Assembly: GCA_036939755.1 (NCBI GenBank)
Contig: JALLAZ010000340.1
Coordinates: forward strand, 1-16,855
Reading direction: 5' to 3'
Origin: Stephanodiscus triporus
Taxonomy: Eukaryota > Bacillariophyta > Thalassiosirophyceae > Thalassiosirales > Thalassiosiraceae
Length of the DNA: 16,855 bases
Under the pieces are notes generated by a model that was not told where the DNA came from, did no database searches, and saw only the letters and a list, made by a program, of their open reading frames with translations. This document shows, in pieces, positions 15,471-16,855 of the stretch. Position numbers and translations under genes: made by a program. The stretch's first letter is position 1; each line of letters opens with the position of its first letter.

Positions 15471-16385
15471 TTAACCCCAGAGGGTCCGTTGGTTCAACTG
15501 ACCCATATAAACGCCGAGCTGCGTGCGGCTCTGATCCAGCCCATTGGTCAGGTTGCTTTTTGACCCCGAGAAGAGGGCGTCCATCAACCGTCCTGGCGAG
15601 AGGGACCTTCCCGTCGATGAATTACCTTTCTGGCTTGAAGAGAACGAGGACCGATGCGGTTGCTCTTGTGAGGCTTGGGACTGCTGCGCGACGAGCTGTG
15701 TCTGCTGACGAAGCTGCTCCTTCGCTACCTTGAGCGCTCGCTGCTGCTCCGGCGTTAGCATACGACGCTGCATCAGGACGTGCCTGCGGGACTCCTCCGT
15801 CCGCTTCATGGATTCGGCGAGCTTCCGGAGAGCCTCGGAGTACTGGGCTTGCCCCCCCCCCTCAAGGAGCTGGTCGGGCGACGGACTATTGGGCAGGGGG
15901 GAGAAGTCGTGGAAATTCTCGGCCGTGGCGTAGGAGGCGTGGGAGCACATAGATTCTGTTCTGGAGATTTCATCTTGGCTCGTACGTCGTTTGGCGGGCG
16001 GTTCGAAGTCCAACGACGCACTCAGCGCGTAGACCCTCTTTGTCTTCTGCAAATCGTTGAAGGAGCGGCTCGCCGGGCCTTTTCGCGAGGAAAGTGTGTC
16101 AAGAGCTGGACGGGCAATTGAATCCTCACTCGGGGCATGATCGAAGGGCCAAATGTTTGTCAGGGAGCTGCTGAGGTTGTAGGACTCTTGATAGTCCATC
16201 GTGTCCGATCCCTGCGTGCTAGTTAGCCTGGACAGCAGCAGCTCTTCCATCACGGAGGAACCATGGGAGTCGGCGTCATCGTCGAGGACTAAATCGAAGC
16301 CGTCGAGGGTAAAGCTGCGCCTGGATAGGCCGAGCGGCTCGGGCTCCGCGTCAAAATAAACAGATTGGTCAAGGTCGAACGCCAT
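15471..16385 (-). CDS. Unidentified Ser/Asp/Gln-rich protein with a basic helical motif (304 aa)
   Basis: Single exon from the ATG at 16385 to TAA. The N-terminal 110 residues are acidic and Ser-rich (LDGFDLVLDDDADS). A basic patch, PPAKRRT (about 129-135), could be a nuclear signal. The clearest ordered part is about 181-230, a charged helix reading YSEALRKLAESMKRTEESR then RHVLMQRRMLTPEQQRALK and a Gln-rich stretch. I recall similar LA.SM.R(T/S)..SR words in diatom hypothetical proteins but cannot verify this here. The C-terminus is Ser/Gly-rich with SLSPGRLMDALF. There is no TM or signal peptide. The pattern of acidic Ser-rich ends, possible nuclear signal and Gln run would suit a nuclear regulator; this is inference. 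Confidence 0.75.
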   Translation of the reverse strand: MAFDLDQSVYFDAEPEPLGLSRRSFTLDGFDLVLDDDADSHGSSVMEELLLSRLTSTQGSDTMDYQESYNLSSSLTNIWPFDHAPSEDSIARPALDTLSSRKGPASRSFNDLQKTKRVYALSASLDFEPPAKRRTSQDEISRTESMCSHASYATAENFHDFSPLPNSPSPDQLLEGGGQAQYSEALRKLAESMKRTEESRRHVLMQRRMLTPEQQRALKVAKEQLRQQTQLVAQQSQASQEQPHRSSFSSSQKGNSSTGRSLSPGRLMDALFSGSKSNLTNGLDQSRTQLGVYMGQLNQRTLWG

Positions 16386-16855
16386 GGTCGAAAGAGGTGA
16401 TAGGTTGTCGTGATGAACTCAAAGTGAAAATGTTTTGATTATTACTTTGTACTTTTATTCTTTTCTCTCGGCACCACCACCCACTTGAGCTAAAAAATGA
16501 CCATGACGTGTGGTGGTACTTATCTAAAGTATGCGCCGAACTTCACTTGAAACTTCTCTTGTGAGTCAATATCTTTAAAGTTTTTAAGTTTTAACTTCAA
16601 AATGACGAACTTTCACTTGAACTTCTCCTACTTATGTGTGCACAAACGATACTTGTGGTTTTAAGTTTTACTTATGTGGAGTGAATCACAGAAACCTAAG
16701 TAGAGTAAGATAAATTCGCGTACTCTCTAGAGAGTACTCATGCCTATTTTAGTCTTGGATCTTTCTTTGGTTCGCAGGTACTATCTCCTTACGCCCCATT
16801 GGCCCTTGCCAACCTACGTCGGAGTTACTAGTCTTTTCCAATCACTAGCTAATTT
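16386..16855. promoter_or_regulatory. Upstream region of the Ser-rich gene, with repeats and a palindrome
   Basis: 470 bp to the window edge with no coding frame. It holds an imperfect 23-bp direct repeat (cgaactt-cacttga-acttctc) at 16537-16559 and 16606-16628. A 12-bp direct repeat ttttaagtttta occurs at 16582-16593 and 16659-16670. A perfect 18-bp palindrome, gtactctctagagagtac, is at 16720-16737. These words recur in the same order, so part of this region looks like a diverged tandem duplication of about 70-77 bp. Confidence 0.6.

Noticed and set aside
1..16855. tRNA, rRNA or snRNA genes
   Set aside because: I looked for B-box-like GGTTCGA.TCC words and cloverleaf arms; the few ggttcga hits (about 4650 and 16003) lie inside coding sequence and lack partner arms.

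Overview
The window looks like a compact nuclear segment of a photosynthetic stramenopile, most likely a centric diatom. Four things point that way. Genes are short-spaced, with few small GT-AG introns (73, 88 and 213 bp). One protein has a signal peptide followed by the diatom-type plastid import motif (Ala-Phe at the cleavage site). The protein families are eukaryotic (UBE2W-type E2, CCDC124/Lso2, coiled-coil proteins). Low-complexity Asp/Asn/Ser codon runs are common. The species call is an inference; no rRNA, tRNA or organelle gene is present to anchor it.

Positions 1-2895 hold no intact gene that I can support. This stretch has a triplet-repeat microsatellite at the left edge, a strong 18-bp hairpin (449-490), a decayed minus-strand coding-like segment (about 1280-2165), and three tandem copies of a 141-bp unit (2297-2706). 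From 2896 onward there are nine genes, strictly alternating in strand (- + - + - + - + -): a coiled-coil protein; a 2'-5' RNA ligase/cyclic phosphodiesterase-like (2H) protein; a 77-aa single-TM protein; a plastid-targeted GNAT acetyltransferase with two introns; two divergently arranged paralogues with two TM segments each (one with an intron, one without); a CCDC124/Lso2-type ribosome-associated protein; a UBE2W-type ubiquitin-conjugating enzyme with a roughly 320-residue secreted-type N-terminal extension; and an unidentified Ser/Asp-rich protein. The right end (16386-16855) is a repeat-bearing upstream region.

Every adjacent gene pair therefore shares either a divergent promoter region or a convergent 3' region. 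The tightest convergent pair has only 66 bp between stop codons. The genes do not form an obvious single pathway. The best leads for new biology are the divergent 2TM paralogue pair (7425-11660), the secretory-leader UBE2W-like E2 (13768-15171), and a foldback/MITE-like element (13183-13635) inserted in the divergent promoter region between the CCDC124-like and E2 genes.
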